A stretch of 64,000 nucleotides of DNA from JALZUE01 sp051251725. Lineage in GTDB: Bacteria; Pseudomonadota; Gammaproteobacteria; Enterobacterales; Alteromonadaceae. Location: assembly GCA_051251725.1 (NCBI GenBank), contig JBPOFN010000001.1, positions 124,001 to 188,000 of the forward strand. The letters run 5' to 3'. Made by a program: the position numbers and the translations under genes. Below the pieces are notes generated by a model. The model saw only the letters and a program-made list of their open reading frames with translations, made no database searches and was not told the origin of the DNA. Below are positions 38,428-47,293 of this stretch, piece after piece (the stretch's first letter is position 1; every line of letters begins with the position of its first letter).

Positions 38428-39090
38428 TTATTTGATAAAACCGCTTTTTGCTAATAACTCATGAGTCACACCCGCAGTGGACTCAGCATCAGGTTCAGTT
38501 TTTTTAAGTAATAAACGCTCTAAATACCGCGCCATTACATCAACTTCTATATTCACTTTACTGCCCGCTTGATAGCTATTAATAATAGTTTCTTTTGCGG
38601 TATGCGGCACTATTGTTAAACGAAAGCTATCAGCTTTGATGCTGTTAACCGTTAAGCTAACACCGTCGATTGTAATAGAGCCTTTTTCGGCAATATAAGG
38701 CGCAATATCTGCAGCCATAGACAGCCAATATTCTGTGCTATTACCGTTATTTTCTATCGAGACAATTTCACTAACAGCATCAACATGGCCAGAAACTATA
38801 TGGCCACCAAAACGCGTAGTCGGTAACATCGCTTTTTCTAAATTAACACTTTGGCCAACTTGGTAATAAGCAAAGCCGGTACGTTTTAATGTTTCTAACG
38901 AGACATCAGCAGCATAAGAATGATTATCGAACGCAACCACGGTCAAACAAATGCCATTCGTGGCAATTGAGTCACCCATTTTAACGTCGCTCATATCCAG
39001 CTTACCTACTTGAACGGTAATACGTGCGCCTTGTCCATTAATATTGATCTGTTGAATTTTACCAATGGCTTCAATAATTCCGGTAAACAT
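38428..39090 (-). CDS. ribE: Riboflavin synthase, alpha subunit
   Basis: 220 aa with two tandem lumazine-binding barrels, each starting with a typical pattern (MFTGIIEAIGKI; FGGHIVSGHVDAVSE). The trimeric enzyme dismutates two 6,7-dimethyl-8-ribityllumazine molecules to riboflavin. Called ribC in E. coli. The ATG directly abuts the ribD stop (39091), so translation is coupled in nrdR-ribD-ribE-ribBX. Confidence 0.96.
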   Translation of the reverse strand: MFTGIIEAIGKIQQININGQGARITVQVGKLDMSDVKMGDSIATNGICLTVVAFDNHSYAADVSLETLKRTGFAYYQVGQSVNLEKAMLPTTRFGGHIVSGHVDAVSEIVSIENNGNSTEYWLSMAADIAPYIAEKGSITIDGVSLTVNSIKADSFRLTIVPHTAKETIINSYQAGSKVNIEVDVMARYLERLLLKKTEPDAESTAGVTHELLAKSGFIK

Positions 39091-40233
39091 TTATGCTTCT
39101 CTTTTAAAGTTGGCGGTAATGCGTAAATCAGCACCGACCATAGTAATATCGGTAAAGGCTAATGCTTTAGCGTCTTTTAACTCGGTTATTTCAGGCATCG
39201 CTATTAAACTTTTACTGTCTGCACCTAATAATTTAGGCGCTTGGTATAAAATTAGTTCATCTACTAAGTTTTGCGCGATAAATGCGCCGGCTAATGTAGC
39301 CCCTGACTCAAGTAAAATATCATTAAAACCGCGCTTGCCTAATGCTTTTAATAACGCCGCTAAATCGACTTTATGACGACCATTGACTAAGTTAGCAGGT
39401 ATACAAAGCTGCTCAACAAACGCTGGCCAAATATCATTAGCTGTCAGCTCAGTGCGAACAATAATAACTGGCGAGCTAAAACTAAATAACGCCAGTGCTG
39501 GTGTTAATCTATTTTGGCTGTCAATGATCACGCGTGTCGGTTGGCGTAATTGCGCTTGGGTAAAGTCAGTTTGAAGTAGCTCATTAAAGCGCACATTCAT
39601 TTTGGCGTTATCAATAATAACAGAATCTGCGCCGGTAATAACGGCACAACTTTGTGCACGTAAACGCTGAACATCAGCCCGCGCTTTGTCACCTGTTATC
39701 CACTTACTTTCGCCTGAAGCCATCGCCGTTTTACCATCTAAGCTGGCCGCTAATTTACAGCGGACATAAGGTAGTTGAGTGGTCATCAGTTTAATAAAAC
39801 CGGTATTTAACGCGGCAGCCTCTTGGCTTAACAAACCTGATTGAGTGGCAATACCGGCGGCATTTAGCATTTTCAAACCGCGACCAGCAACCTGTGGATT
39901 TGGATCAACCATAGCGGCAATAACTTTACTAATACCAGCATTAATCAAAGCTTGGGCACAAGGTGGGGTTTTTCCGGTATGTGAACAAGGCTCTAAGGTA
40001 ACGTAAGCCGTTGCCCCTATTGTGTCGGTATTGTTTATTTTGGCGTTGTTAATGGCATTAACTTCAGCGTGGCCTTCGCCAGCTTTTTGATGAAAACCTT
40101 CGGCAATAATTTCACCATTTTTCACTAAGACACAACCAACCCTCGGGTTAGGTGTGGTAGTAAAGTGGCCTTGCTGAGCCAGCTTTATGGCACGAGCCAT
40201 CCATTGATGATCAAGGTGAGAAAAGTCGCTCAT
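39091..40233 (-). CDS. ribD: Bifunctional riboflavin deaminase/reductase RibD
   Basis: 380 aa from the ATG at 40233, which has GGGAG 8 nt upstream; a TTG at 40251 would add six residues. The N-terminal zinc deaminase has GHAEVNAI and CSHTGKTPPCAQAL; the C-terminal reductase starts near VRCKLAASLDGKTAM. It deaminates and then reduces the pyrimidine product of GTP cyclohydrolase II. It follows nrdR closely, the standard order. No FMN riboswitch was seen upstream. Confidence 0.96.
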   Translation of the reverse strand: MSDFSHLDHQWMARAIKLAQQGHFTTTPNPRVGCVLVKNGEIIAEGFHQKAGEGHAEVNAINNAKINNTDTIGATAYVTLEPCSHTGKTPPCAQALINAGISKVIAAMVDPNPQVAGRGLKMLNAAGIATQSGLLSQEAAALNTGFIKLMTTQLPYVRCKLAASLDGKTAMASGESKWITGDKARADVQRLRAQSCAVITGADSVIIDNAKMNVRFNELLQTDFTQAQLRQPTRVIIDSQNRLTPALALFSFSSPVIIVRTELTANDIWPAFVEQLCIPANLVNGRHKVDLAALLKALGKRGFNDILLESGATLAGAFIAQNLVDELILYQAPKLLGADSKSLIAMPEITELKDAKALAFTDITMVGADLRITANFKREA

Positions 40234-40253
40234 ATTAAACGCTCCCAACAAGG

Positions 40254-40709
40254 TTAATCATCATCGCCTAAACGGGCAATTTCTTCGCCAAATTCTCGAA
40301 TATCTTCGAACGAGCGGTAAACAGAAGCAAAACGGACATACGCCACTTTATCTAATTGTTTTAACGCTTCCATGATTAAGTTGCCTAACATTTCACTCGA
40401 TACTTCACGTTCACCCGTCGCGCGCAATTCTGATTTCAACCGGTTAATTGCCATTTCAGTTTGTTCAACACTCACGGGGCGTTTTTCAAGTGCGCGTACT
40501 AAACCATTACGTAATTTGTCTTCATTAAAAGGTTCACGAGAGCCATCGCGTTTAATGATCCGTGGCATCACTAATTCCGCCGCTTCAAAGGTAGTAAAAC
40601 GTTCTTTGCAGCCAGTGCATTCACGGCGCCGACGTATTTGATGACCATCAGCCACCAAACGTGAATCTATCACTTTAGTTTCGGTTTCAGAACAAAATGG
40701 GCAGTACAT
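40254..40709 (-). CDS. nrdR: Ribonucleotide reductase repressor NrdR
   Basis: 151 aa. N-terminal zinc ribbon (CPFCSETETKVIDSR, then RRRECTGCKERFTT) and a central ATP-cone (IIKRDGSREPFNEDKLRNG). NrdR binds NrdR boxes before nrd genes and represses them when dATP/ATP is high. It heads the rib genes, 125 nt after glyA and separated from it by a terminator. Confidence 0.97.
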   Translation of the reverse strand: MYCPFCSETETKVIDSRLVADGHQIRRRRECTGCKERFTTFEAAELVMPRIIKRDGSREPFNEDKLRNGLVRALEKRPVSVEQTEMAINRLKSELRATGEREVSSEMLGNLIMEALKQLDKVAYVRFASVYRSFEDIREFGEEIARLGDDD

Positions 40710-40744
40710 AACGCACTCTTATATGAAAAATAATTGGCTAGATA

Positions 40745-40775
40745 AAAAAATAGCCGCCATAGGCGACTATTTTAA
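40745..40775 (-). terminator. Rho-independent terminator of glyA
   Basis: A 12-bp stem with one G-T pair (40747-40758 with 40762-40773), 3-nt loop, T run on the minus strand; about 60 nt after the glyA stop. Confidence 0.87.
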
Positions 40776-40833
40776 ACTATTTATAACACTTTGATTAGCA
40801 ATTATTTACTAACTAAATTGTTAATACAGTTTT

Positions 40834-42090
40834 TTATCCGTAGACCGGTAAACGAGCACAAATCTCTTTTACTTTACCGCGAACTTCAGCTTGTACTGCT
40901 TCATCAGTGATATCGTCTAAGATGTCACAAATCCACGTTGTTAATTGCTTAGTATCTTCAACTTTAAAACCACGACGAGTAATTGCCGGAGTACCTAAAC
41001 GTAAGCCTGAAGTAACAAACGGAGAACGCGGATCGTTTGGTACTGAGTTTTTGTTTACTGTGATATGTGCATTACCTAAAGCGGCATCAGCATCTTTACC
41101 GGTAATATCTTTATCAATTAAGTCTAACAATAATAAGTGGTTGTCTGTTTTATTAGAAACAACTTTGTAACCGCGCTCTTGTAATACCGCAACCATAGCT
41201 TTGGCATTATCAAGTACTTGCTGTTGATATACTTTAAATTCTGGTTGTAACGCTTCTTTAAATGCTACCGCTTTAGCAGCAATAACGTGCATTAAAGGAC
41301 CACCTTGGCCACCAGGGAAAACAGCTGAGTTTAATTTTTTATAAACAGCTTCGTCATCACAACCTGAAATAATTAAACCGCCACGTGGGCCAGCTAATGT
41401 TTTATGCGTAGTTGTTGTTACCACATGTGCGTGTGGTACTGGGTTAGGATAAAGACCCGCAGCAACAAGACCAGCAACGTGAGCCATATCAACCATAAAA
41501 TAAGCGCCAATTTGGTCAGCAATTTTACGCATACGTGCCCAGTCAACAATACCAGAGAAAGCAGAAAAACCACCGATGATCATTTCTGGTTTGTGCTCTA
41601 ATGCTAAACGCTCAATTTCAGCGTAATCAATATCGCCTGTTTCAGGGTCTAAACCGTATTGAATGGCTTCATAAGATTTACCTGAAAAACTCACACTAGC
41701 ACCATGCGTTAAGTGACCACCATGAGCAAGGCTCATACCTAACACTTTTCCACCTGGAGAAACTAATGCTTGGAAAACGGCTGCGTTAGCTTGTGAACCA
41801 GCATGTGGCTGAACGTTGGCATAAGTAGCACCAAATAATTCTTTCGCACGTTCAATCGCTAAAGCTTCTGCTTTATCTACATATTCACAACCACCATAAT
41901 AACGCTTGCCCGGATAACCTTCCGCGTATTTGTTTGTTAATTGTGAACCTTGAGCTTCTAATACTCGAGGGCTACAGTAGTTTTCTGAAGCAATTAATTC
42001 AATATGTGCTTCTTGACGTGCTACTTCATCAGTAATTGATTGATAAAGTTCAGGGTCAAAATCAGCAATATTCATATCACGAGTTAACAT
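40834..42090 (-). CDS. glyA: Serine hydroxymethyltransferase
   Basis: 418 aa PLP enzyme. The PLP-binding lysine is in VTTTTHKTLAGPRGG; the N-terminal IELIASENYCSP and NKYAEGYPGKRYYGG are diagnostic. It interconverts serine and glycine and loads tetrahydrofolate with one-carbon units, feeding the MetH reaction encoded in this window. It is monocistronic by its terminator. Confidence 0.98.
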   Translation of the reverse strand: MLTRDMNIADFDPELYQSITDEVARQEAHIELIASENYCSPRVLEAQGSQLTNKYAEGYPGKRYYGGCEYVDKAEALAIERAKELFGATYANVQPHAGSQANAAVFQALVSPGGKVLGMSLAHGGHLTHGASVSFSGKSYEAIQYGLDPETGDIDYAEIERLALEHKPEMIIGGFSAFSGIVDWARMRKIADQIGAYFMVDMAHVAGLVAAGLYPNPVPHAHVVTTTTHKTLAGPRGGLIISGCDDEAVYKKLNSAVFPGGQGGPLMHVIAAKAVAFKEALQPEFKVYQQQVLDNAKAMVAVLQERGYKVVSNKTDNHLLLLDLIDKDITGKDADAALGNAHITVNKNSVPNDPRSPFVTSGLRLGTPAITRRGFKVEDTKQLTTWICDILDDITDEAVQAEVRGKVKEICARLPVYG

Positions 42091-42407
42091 AGATTATCCT
42101 CTATAGGGTTATATGGTTGCGCTATTGTTCAGAATTTTCTCTGAAGAAACGAGCGGCTTAATTGATAAAATTTTAGGTGCGTATTTTGCCTTAAACTAAA
42201 CGCTATGTACATGCTTTAGCCAATAACTTTTCATTCATTTGTAGAGTTTTTTCTTATATTAAACCCCCTGTCAAAGTTAGAATTTATCTCAACAGCAACA
42301 AAGCAAAGAAATCAAAAACGGCATTTTTTTTAAAATTAATTATTCCCATTTTAAGAAAATAGCGATACAGTGCTAGATAAGATATCGCCCTATAGATGAG
42401 AGGAATA
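42091..42407. other. Divergent intergenic region between glyA and the EF-hand gene
   Basis: About 315 AT-rich nt with promoters for both sides. I did not find a clear PurR or MetR site or any RNA gene. Confidence 0.45.
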
Positions 42408-42626
42408 ATGGAACTGAATCAATGGGTAGACGAGTTATTTGAAGTATTTGACGCTGACAAAGATGGTGTAATTAATCGCGGTGAATTTGTCGAGTTAATT
42501 GATGTTCTACTTCAAGATAAAGGTATTCGCATGTGCGAAACCATTTTTCACCGCTTTGATAAGAATCATGACAACTCAATCTCGAAATCAGAATTGCGTG
42601 ATATGGTGATTGAACTCGCACTATAA
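42408..42626 (+). CDS. Small two-EF-hand calcium-binding protein
   Basis: 72 aa from the ATG at 42408, preceded by GAGG 4-5 nt upstream; an in-frame ATG at 42396 lacks a ribosome site. Two canonical 12-residue loops are present: DADKDGVINRGE and DKNHDNSISKSE, with acidic or polar ligands at positions 1, 3, 5, 9 and the bidentate Glu at 12. No signal peptide, so it would act in the cytoplasm as a calcium buffer or sensor. The gene is monocistronic with its own terminator; the partner is unknown. Confidence 0.85.
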   Translation: MELNQWVDELFEVFDADKDGVINRGEFVELIDVLLQDKGIRMCETIFHRFDKNHDNSISKSELRDMVIELAL

Positions 42627-42688
42627 GTAAGCCGCTAATGCCGGTGGTAATATATTGCAAGTATAGATATTATCTAACATATTGAATT

Positions 42689-42720
42689 TTAAAGCCAAAA
42701 CCTTTGTTTTGGCTTTTTTA
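42689..42720 (+). terminator. Rho-independent terminator of the EF-hand gene
   Basis: An 11-bp perfect stem (42691-42701 with 42706-42716), 4-nt loop and T run. It lies between convergent genes (EF-hand and moeA). Confidence 0.92.
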
Positions 42721-42781
42721 TATCGGCAGGTAAAGTCTCGTATCTAAATAAAAATACACTTAGCTTTACGTTAAATATTCT

Positions 42782-44020
42782 TTATGCGATTAAGTGATCA
42801 AATAATTCAACCTCAACAAGCTCACCAGCAGCAATTGCGCCCTGCTCTTGGGCCAGTACAATAAAACAATTTGCTTTCGCAATACTTGATAAAATTCCCG
42901 ATCCTTGTGCGCCAGTTGACAACACAGTTAATTCGCCATGTTCATTCGCCGTTAAAATGCCGCGCTGAAAGTCTTTACGACCTGGGGATTTTTTAATTTT
43001 ATTTGCTACTTTCACTTTAAATTTTTGGCGCTGCAGCGGTAAGGCATTTTGTAATTTAATTAAGCCAGGAACGGCTAGCTGATACATAGTAACTAACGCC
43101 GAAACAGGATTTCCCGGCAAACCAAAAAAAAGGCTATTCGCTAATTTACCAAAAGCAAAAGGCTTACCTGGCTTCATCGCGAGCTTCCAAAAGCCAACTT
43201 CACCTAAGCTTGCTAACACCGCTTTGGTATAATCAGCTTCACCGACCGAAACACCGCCAGAAGAGATAACCACATCCGCTTGTTGATCCGCTTGGATAAA
43301 TGCTTGTTTAATCGCGTCGAAATCATCACTAATAACGCCAAAGTCAATAATCTCAATATTTAATTTTTTCAGCATCGCCGCTAAGAAATAACGATTACTT
43401 TCATAAATATCACCTTCGGTTAAGGCTTGTCCCGGAGATTTTAATTCATCACCAGTAGCAATTAAGGCGACTTTAATTGGTTGATAGACATCGACTTTAG
43501 CGATACCTAATGAAGCTAATAAAGCAATATCGACCGACGACAAACGTTGGCCGCGTGGTAATACTTGTTGGCCTTGTTTAATATCTTCACCGGCAAGGCG
43601 CACATTTTGGCCGAGTTCTTTAGTTTCGATAAAGTGAATATCATTTTCATGCACCTGACAATTTTCTTGCATTTCAACCGTGTCACAACCGGCCGGTAAT
43701 TTAGCGCCTGTCATAATACGAACACATTCACCTGCGCCGCAAACACCTTGAAAAGGTTGGCCGGCAAAGGCCTTACCAATTAATTTAAGCTGTTGACTGC
43801 TTTGCAAACTCGCTTGAGCAAAAGCGTAACCATCCATCGCAGAATTATCATGCGGCGGAATATTCATTGGGCTAACAATATTTTGTGTCAAAACATAATC
43901 TAACGACTGTTCAATCGCCAAATTTATCGTTTTAGTGGTCGGCTCAATGTTGCTTAGTAATAGCGATAAAGCTTGTTCAAATGGTAATAAGCCTTTTACT
44001 GCACAAGGATCAGTTGTCAT
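42782..44020 (-). CDS. moeA: Molybdopterin molybdenumtransferase MoeA
   Basis: About 412 aa from the ATG at 44020; a TTG at 44032 would add four residues, and neither has a strong ribosome site. Motifs: PPHDNSAMDGYAF near the N-terminus, ISSGGVSVGEADY and FGLPGNPVSA in the central MoCF domain. MoeA inserts molybdate into adenylylated molybdopterin made by MogA/MoaB. It diverges from the moa operon across 320 nt. Confidence 0.96.
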   Translation of the reverse strand: MTTDPCAVKGLLPFEQALSLLLSNIEPTTKTINLAIEQSLDYVLTQNIVSPMNIPPHDNSAMDGYAFAQASLQSSQQLKLIGKAFAGQPFQGVCGAGECVRIMTGAKLPAGCDTVEMQENCQVHENDIHFIETKELGQNVRLAGEDIKQGQQVLPRGQRLSSVDIALLASLGIAKVDVYQPIKVALIATGDELKSPGQALTEGDIYESNRYFLAAMLKKLNIEIIDFGVISDDFDAIKQAFIQADQQADVVISSGGVSVGEADYTKAVLASLGEVGFWKLAMKPGKPFAFGKLANSLFFGLPGNPVSALVTMYQLAVPGLIKLQNALPLQRQKFKVKVANKIKKSPGRKDFQRGILTANEHGELTVLSTGAQGSGILSSIAKANCFIVLAQEQGAIAAGELVEVELFDHLIA

Positions 44021-44220
44021 AAATCGAATCAAAAGTAGAAATAAACTAAAGGATATTCTAATACATTTTTAATCAGCCGCCGTGAATTTATTTCTCCCCT
44101 GATAATAACTCGTCATAAACACCAAAACCGCCGCTTACTTTTTTCTATTCTTTCTTGTTATTTGTACTTTGGCAGAAAAAGAGTAAAATACCTTTAAATT
44201 AAATTCGCCGAAGCTTTATG

Positions 44221-44338
44221 CGCTAAGGTGGTTGTTACCTTAATTTAAGGTCAATAGTCACTATGCAATTATCGCCGTGTTTATTAACACCAGGGTTACC
44301 GAGGAAACTCGTTGGCCTCCCCCTATTTGGAAAGGTGA
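44221..44338 (+). ncRNA. Molybdenum-cofactor (Moco) riboswitch before moaA
   Basis: The leader has a hairpin near 44277-44290 (GTGTT/AACAC), then a stem capped by a GAAA tetraloop (CGAG-GAAA-CTCG, 44300-44311), then GTTGGCCTCCCC and finally GGAAAGG, the moaA ribosome site. The CCTCC stretch can pair with GGAAAGG, which would hide the ribosome site. This arrangement before moaA matches what I recall of the Moco RNA motif (RF01055 type). The exact 5' boundary is uncertain. Expected effect: lower moa operon translation when cofactor is plentiful. Confidence 0.72.
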
Positions 44339-44340
44339 TC

Positions 44341-45312
44341 ATGTTATCTGACAATTTTGGCCGTAAGTTTTATTACTTACGCCTTTCAATTACTGACGTA
44401 TGTAATTTTAAATGTACTTACTGTTTACCTGATGGTTATCAATGCGATAATGACAGGGACTTTTTGTCGCTGCCTGAAATTAAGCGTGTTGCCAAAGCAT
44501 TTGCTGAACTTGGTACTGAAAAAATTCGTATTACCGGCGGCGAACCCTCGCTGCGTAAAGACTTGCCTGACATTATTCGAGCTGTTAAATCGACACCTGG
44601 TATTAAAAAAGTCGCTATTACTACCAATGGTTATAAACTGCCCGAGCACCTACCTGCTTGGTTAGATGCTGGTATTGATGCCATTAATATAAGTATCGAT
44701 AGTTTTGACCCTAGGCAGTTTCACGCAATTACTGGTCATAATAAGCTCGAACATATTCTTAAAGGTATCGACTCGGCGATGATTGACGGCCGCGCAACCA
44801 TTAAAATCAACACGGTTTTATTAAGAAAATATAATGCCTTTGAACTCAATGATTTTCTCGCTTGGGTTAAAGACAAGCCAGTTTCATTGCGTTTTATTGA
44901 ATTGATGGAAACCGGCGACAATAAAAAGTTTTTTGCCGAGCAACATGTCTCAGGTGAAAGCATTAAACAGCATTTATTGGCTGACGGTTGGTTGCCGGCA
45001 ATAAGAGATAAATCTGCAGGTCCCGCGCAAGACTTTTATCACCCTGATTACCAAGGTAAAATTGGTTTGATCATGCCGTACAGTAAAGACTTTTGCTCAA
45101 CTTGTAATCGCCTGCGAATCAGTTCATTAGGTAAGCTGCATTTGTGTTTATTTGGCGAGCAAGGCTTACCCTTAAAGCAATATTTACAATCAGATGATGT
45201 CAGCGAATTAAAAGCGCAAGTCGTGGCATTATTAGCGGATAAAAAAGAAACCCACTTTTTACAAGAGAATTTAACTGGCGCAACAAAACATTTAGCGATG
45301 TTAGGCGGCTAA
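44341..45312 (+). CDS. moaA: GTP 3',8-cyclase MoaA
   Basis: 323 aa from the ATG at 44341, which has AAGGTG 4 nt upstream; an open frame reaching back to 44263 runs through the leader RNA and is not coding. Two iron-sulfur sites are visible: TDVCNFKCTYC (radical SAM) and FCSTCNRLRISS with LHLCLF, and the protein ends in Gly-Gly as required. It converts GTP to the precursor of cyclic pyranopterin monophosphate, with MoaC. First gene of the moaA-mobA-moaBCDE-modABC-moeB cluster. Confidence 0.96.
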   Translation: MLSDNFGRKFYYLRLSITDVCNFKCTYCLPDGYQCDNDRDFLSLPEIKRVAKAFAELGTEKIRITGGEPSLRKDLPDIIRAVKSTPGIKKVAITTNGYKLPEHLPAWLDAGIDAINISIDSFDPRQFHAITGHNKLEHILKGIDSAMIDGRATIKINTVLLRKYNAFELNDFLAWVKDKPVSLRFIELMETGDNKKFFAEQHVSGESIKQHLLADGWLPAIRDKSAGPAQDFYHPDYQGKIGLIMPYSKDFCSTCNRLRISSLGKLHLCLFGEQGLPLKQYLQSDDVSELKAQVVALLADKKETHFLQENLTGATKHLAMLGG

Positions 45313-45339
45313 ATTAGCGGGTTAAGTGAGGTCAACAAA

Positions 45340-45966
45340 ATGAGCAATAACAAAACAAATCATTCCTCGTGCTTAGGTGTGGTGTTAGCGGGCGGTTTAT
45401 CACGCAGAATGGGTGAAAACAAAGCCCAGTTAACACACTTTAATCAACGCGAAGAAATGCTGCAATTTAGCCAACAATTATTGTTAGACGCTGGCGTTAA
45501 TAATGTTGTAATTAGCGGTGATAACTTTCAAGTTAGCGATAAGTACCAACAATTAGGCCCATTAGCAGGTATTTATAGTGTTATTCAACAATGCCAACCG
45601 CAAGCTATTTTAGTGTTACCGGTTGATTTACCTTTAATGAATAGTGCTTTATTAAGCCAGTTAAAATTGACCGGTGAGCTATCGGGTAAAGCGACTTATT
45701 TTGATGATAATTATTTACCGCTTTATTTACCGAATAATGGCTATAGCCAATTAATTTTCAATAAAACTTTTAGCCGTTTTGACGCCCCGCTAAGCAATAC
45801 CAATTCAGCAATGTCCGAGTTAAAGAAAGGGCCGTCGATGAAAAGGTTTATCGAAAGCATCCCGCACCAATGTCTAGCTATCAAAAATCATCAAGCGCTT
45901 TTTAATTGCAATACGCCATCTCAATGGCAGCAAGCACAAGCACTATTCTCAAAAAACAATCTCTGA
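45340..45966 (+). CDS. mobA: Molybdenum cofactor guanylyltransferase
   Basis: 208 aa with the nucleotide-binding start VVLAGGLSRRMGENKA and the metal-binding LVLPVDLPLM. MobA attaches GMP to Moco to give the MGD form used by DMSO-reductase family enzymes. The IorAB-type enzyme in this window belongs to the xanthine oxidase family, which uses the CMP form (MocA/MocA-like), so mobA implies additional molybdoenzymes elsewhere in the genome. It lies 27 nt after moaA. Confidence 0.9.
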   Translation: MSNNKTNHSSCLGVVLAGGLSRRMGENKAQLTHFNQREEMLQFSQQLLLDAGVNNVVISGDNFQVSDKYQQLGPLAGIYSVIQQCQPQAILVLPVDLPLMNSALLSQLKLTGELSGKATYFDDNYLPLYLPNNGYSQLIFNKTFSRFDAPLSNTNSAMSELKKGPSMKRFIESIPHQCLAIKNHQALFNCNTPSQWQQAQALFSKNNL

Positions 45967-45979
45967 GTTAGGAATTATT

Positions 45980-46522
45980 ATGTCGAAAAAACCACGTCCG
46001 CCGTTTAAACCATTAAATATTGCCGTGTTAACAGTTTCTGATACCCGTGACGAAAGCAATGACACTTCTGGCCAAACCTTAGTGGCACGCTTGACTGATG
46101 CCGGTCATCAGCTAGCTGAAAAAGCGATTGTAAAAGATGATGTTTATCAACTTCGCGCGATTGTCTCTCGTTGGATAGCGTCAGATAACGTGCAAGTAGT
46201 TTTAGCGACCGGCGGCACAGGTTTTACTGCTCGTGACAATACACCTGAAGCGTTATCAGTTTTATTCGATAAAGAAGTAGAAGGTTTTGGTGAAGTATTT
46301 CGTCAAATATCACTAACTGAAATTGGCACTTCAACAGTTCAGTCGCGCGCATTAGCAGGGATGGCCAATGGCACAGTGATTTTTTGTGTGCCGGGTTCAA
46401 CCAATGCTTGTAAAACAGCGTGGGATAAATTAATTGCCGAGCAAATTAATGCCAGCCACGGTCCTTGTAATTTTGTGCAGCACCTCAAAGATGGTGTTGC
46501 TGCTTGTGAAAGCCGAGGTTAA
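45980..46522 (+). CDS. moaB: Molybdopterin adenylyltransferase-type protein MoaB
   Basis: 180 aa MoCF-fold protein: NIAVLTVSDTRDESNDTSG and ATGGTGFTARDNTPEAL are the family motifs. In E. coli MogA carries out adenylylation and MoaB is dispensable; with no mogA in this cluster, MoaB may do it here (inference). Located 13 nt after mobA, 8 nt before moaC. Confidence 0.94.
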   Translation: MSKKPRPPFKPLNIAVLTVSDTRDESNDTSGQTLVARLTDAGHQLAEKAIVKDDVYQLRAIVSRWIASDNVQVVLATGGTGFTARDNTPEALSVLFDKEVEGFGEVFRQISLTEIGTSTVQSRALAGMANGTVIFCVPGSTNACKTAWDKLIAEQINASHGPCNFVQHLKDGVAACESRG

Positions 46523-46530
46523 TCAACACC

Positions 46531-47043
46531 ATGTCTAATAATACCTCTGCAGCGCAACATTTAACTCACCTTAATCAACAAGGTGAAGCCAATATGGTAG
46601 ATGTCACTGAAAAAGCAATTACTGCCCGCACAGCCCATGCTCAAGGCTATATCAAAATGAACGCCATTGCTTTTTCTTTAGTCACTAAAGGCGAGCATAA
46701 AAAAGGTGATGTTTTTGCGGTCGCACGTATTGCTGGTATTCAAGCCGCGAAACAATGCAGCAACTTGATCCCTTTATGTCATCCATTGATGCTAAGTAAA
46801 GTGCAAATAGATTTTGAAGTAGATGAAAAAAATCAACAAATCAAAGTGCTGAGTATGTGTAAACTTAGCGGTCAAACCGGGGTAGAAATGGAAGCACTAA
46901 CGGCAGTATCTGTTGCTTGTCTAACCTTGTTTGATATGTGTAAAGCGGTTGATCCCGCGATGGAAATTCACGACATTAAAGTGCTCAGTAAAACTGGCGG
47001 CAAATCTGGCCATTGGCAATCGACAACAAGTGAAGGTGCATAA
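46531..47043 (+). CDS. moaC: Cyclic pyranopterin monophosphate synthase MoaC
   Basis: 170 aa. Core motifs are present: NMVDVTEKAITARTAHA, LIPLCHPLMLSKV, MEALTAVSVACLTLFDM with the DMCKAVD segment, and the catalytic Lys in KTGGKSGHW. It rearranges the MoaA product to cPMP. Its stop codon overlaps the moaD start (TAATG), coupling the two. Confidence 0.97.
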   Translation: MSNNTSAAQHLTHLNQQGEANMVDVTEKAITARTAHAQGYIKMNAIAFSLVTKGEHKKGDVFAVARIAGIQAAKQCSNLIPLCHPLMLSKVQIDFEVDEKNQQIKVLSMCKLSGQTGVEMEALTAVSVACLTLFDMCKAVDPAMEIHDIKVLSKTGGKSGHWQSTTSEGA

Positions 47044-47288
47044 TGATTAAAGTGTTATTTTTTGCCAGCCTACGCGAACAATTAAATTGTCAAAGCCTTA
47101 ACATTACCGCTGAAGTAGCAAGTGTTGCTGCACTGAAAGAGCAGCTATTAGTACTGCACCCTGAGTGGCAAGAATATTTTGCTAATGCCAGTTTATTAAC
47201 CGCAGTTAATCAAGCAATGTGTAATGAAAACAGTGCGATAAAATCAGGTGATGAAGTCGCGTTTTTCCCACCAGTGACCGGCGGATAA
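47043..47288 (+). CDS. moaD: Molybdopterin synthase sulfur carrier subunit MoaD
   Basis: 81 aa ubiquitin-fold protein ending in FPPVTGG; the C-terminal Gly-Gly is adenylylated by MoeB and then thiocarboxylated to carry sulfur to cPMP in the MoaD-MoaE heterotetramer. It overlaps moaC by one base and precedes moaE by 5 nt. Confidence 0.96.
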   Translation: MIKVLFFASLREQLNCQSLNITAEVASVAALKEQLLVLHPEWQEYFANASLLTAVNQAMCNENSAIKSGDEVAFFPPVTGG

Positions 47289-47293
47289 TAACC

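Noticed and set aside
40710..40833. FMN riboswitch before the nrdR-rib genes
   Set aside because: The gap contains only the glyA terminator and lacks the conserved FMN element sequences.
44263..44340. N-terminal extension of MoaA
   Set aside because: The extra 26 codons lie in the structured leader RNA; the ATG at 44341 has a ribosome site and gives the usual MoaA start.
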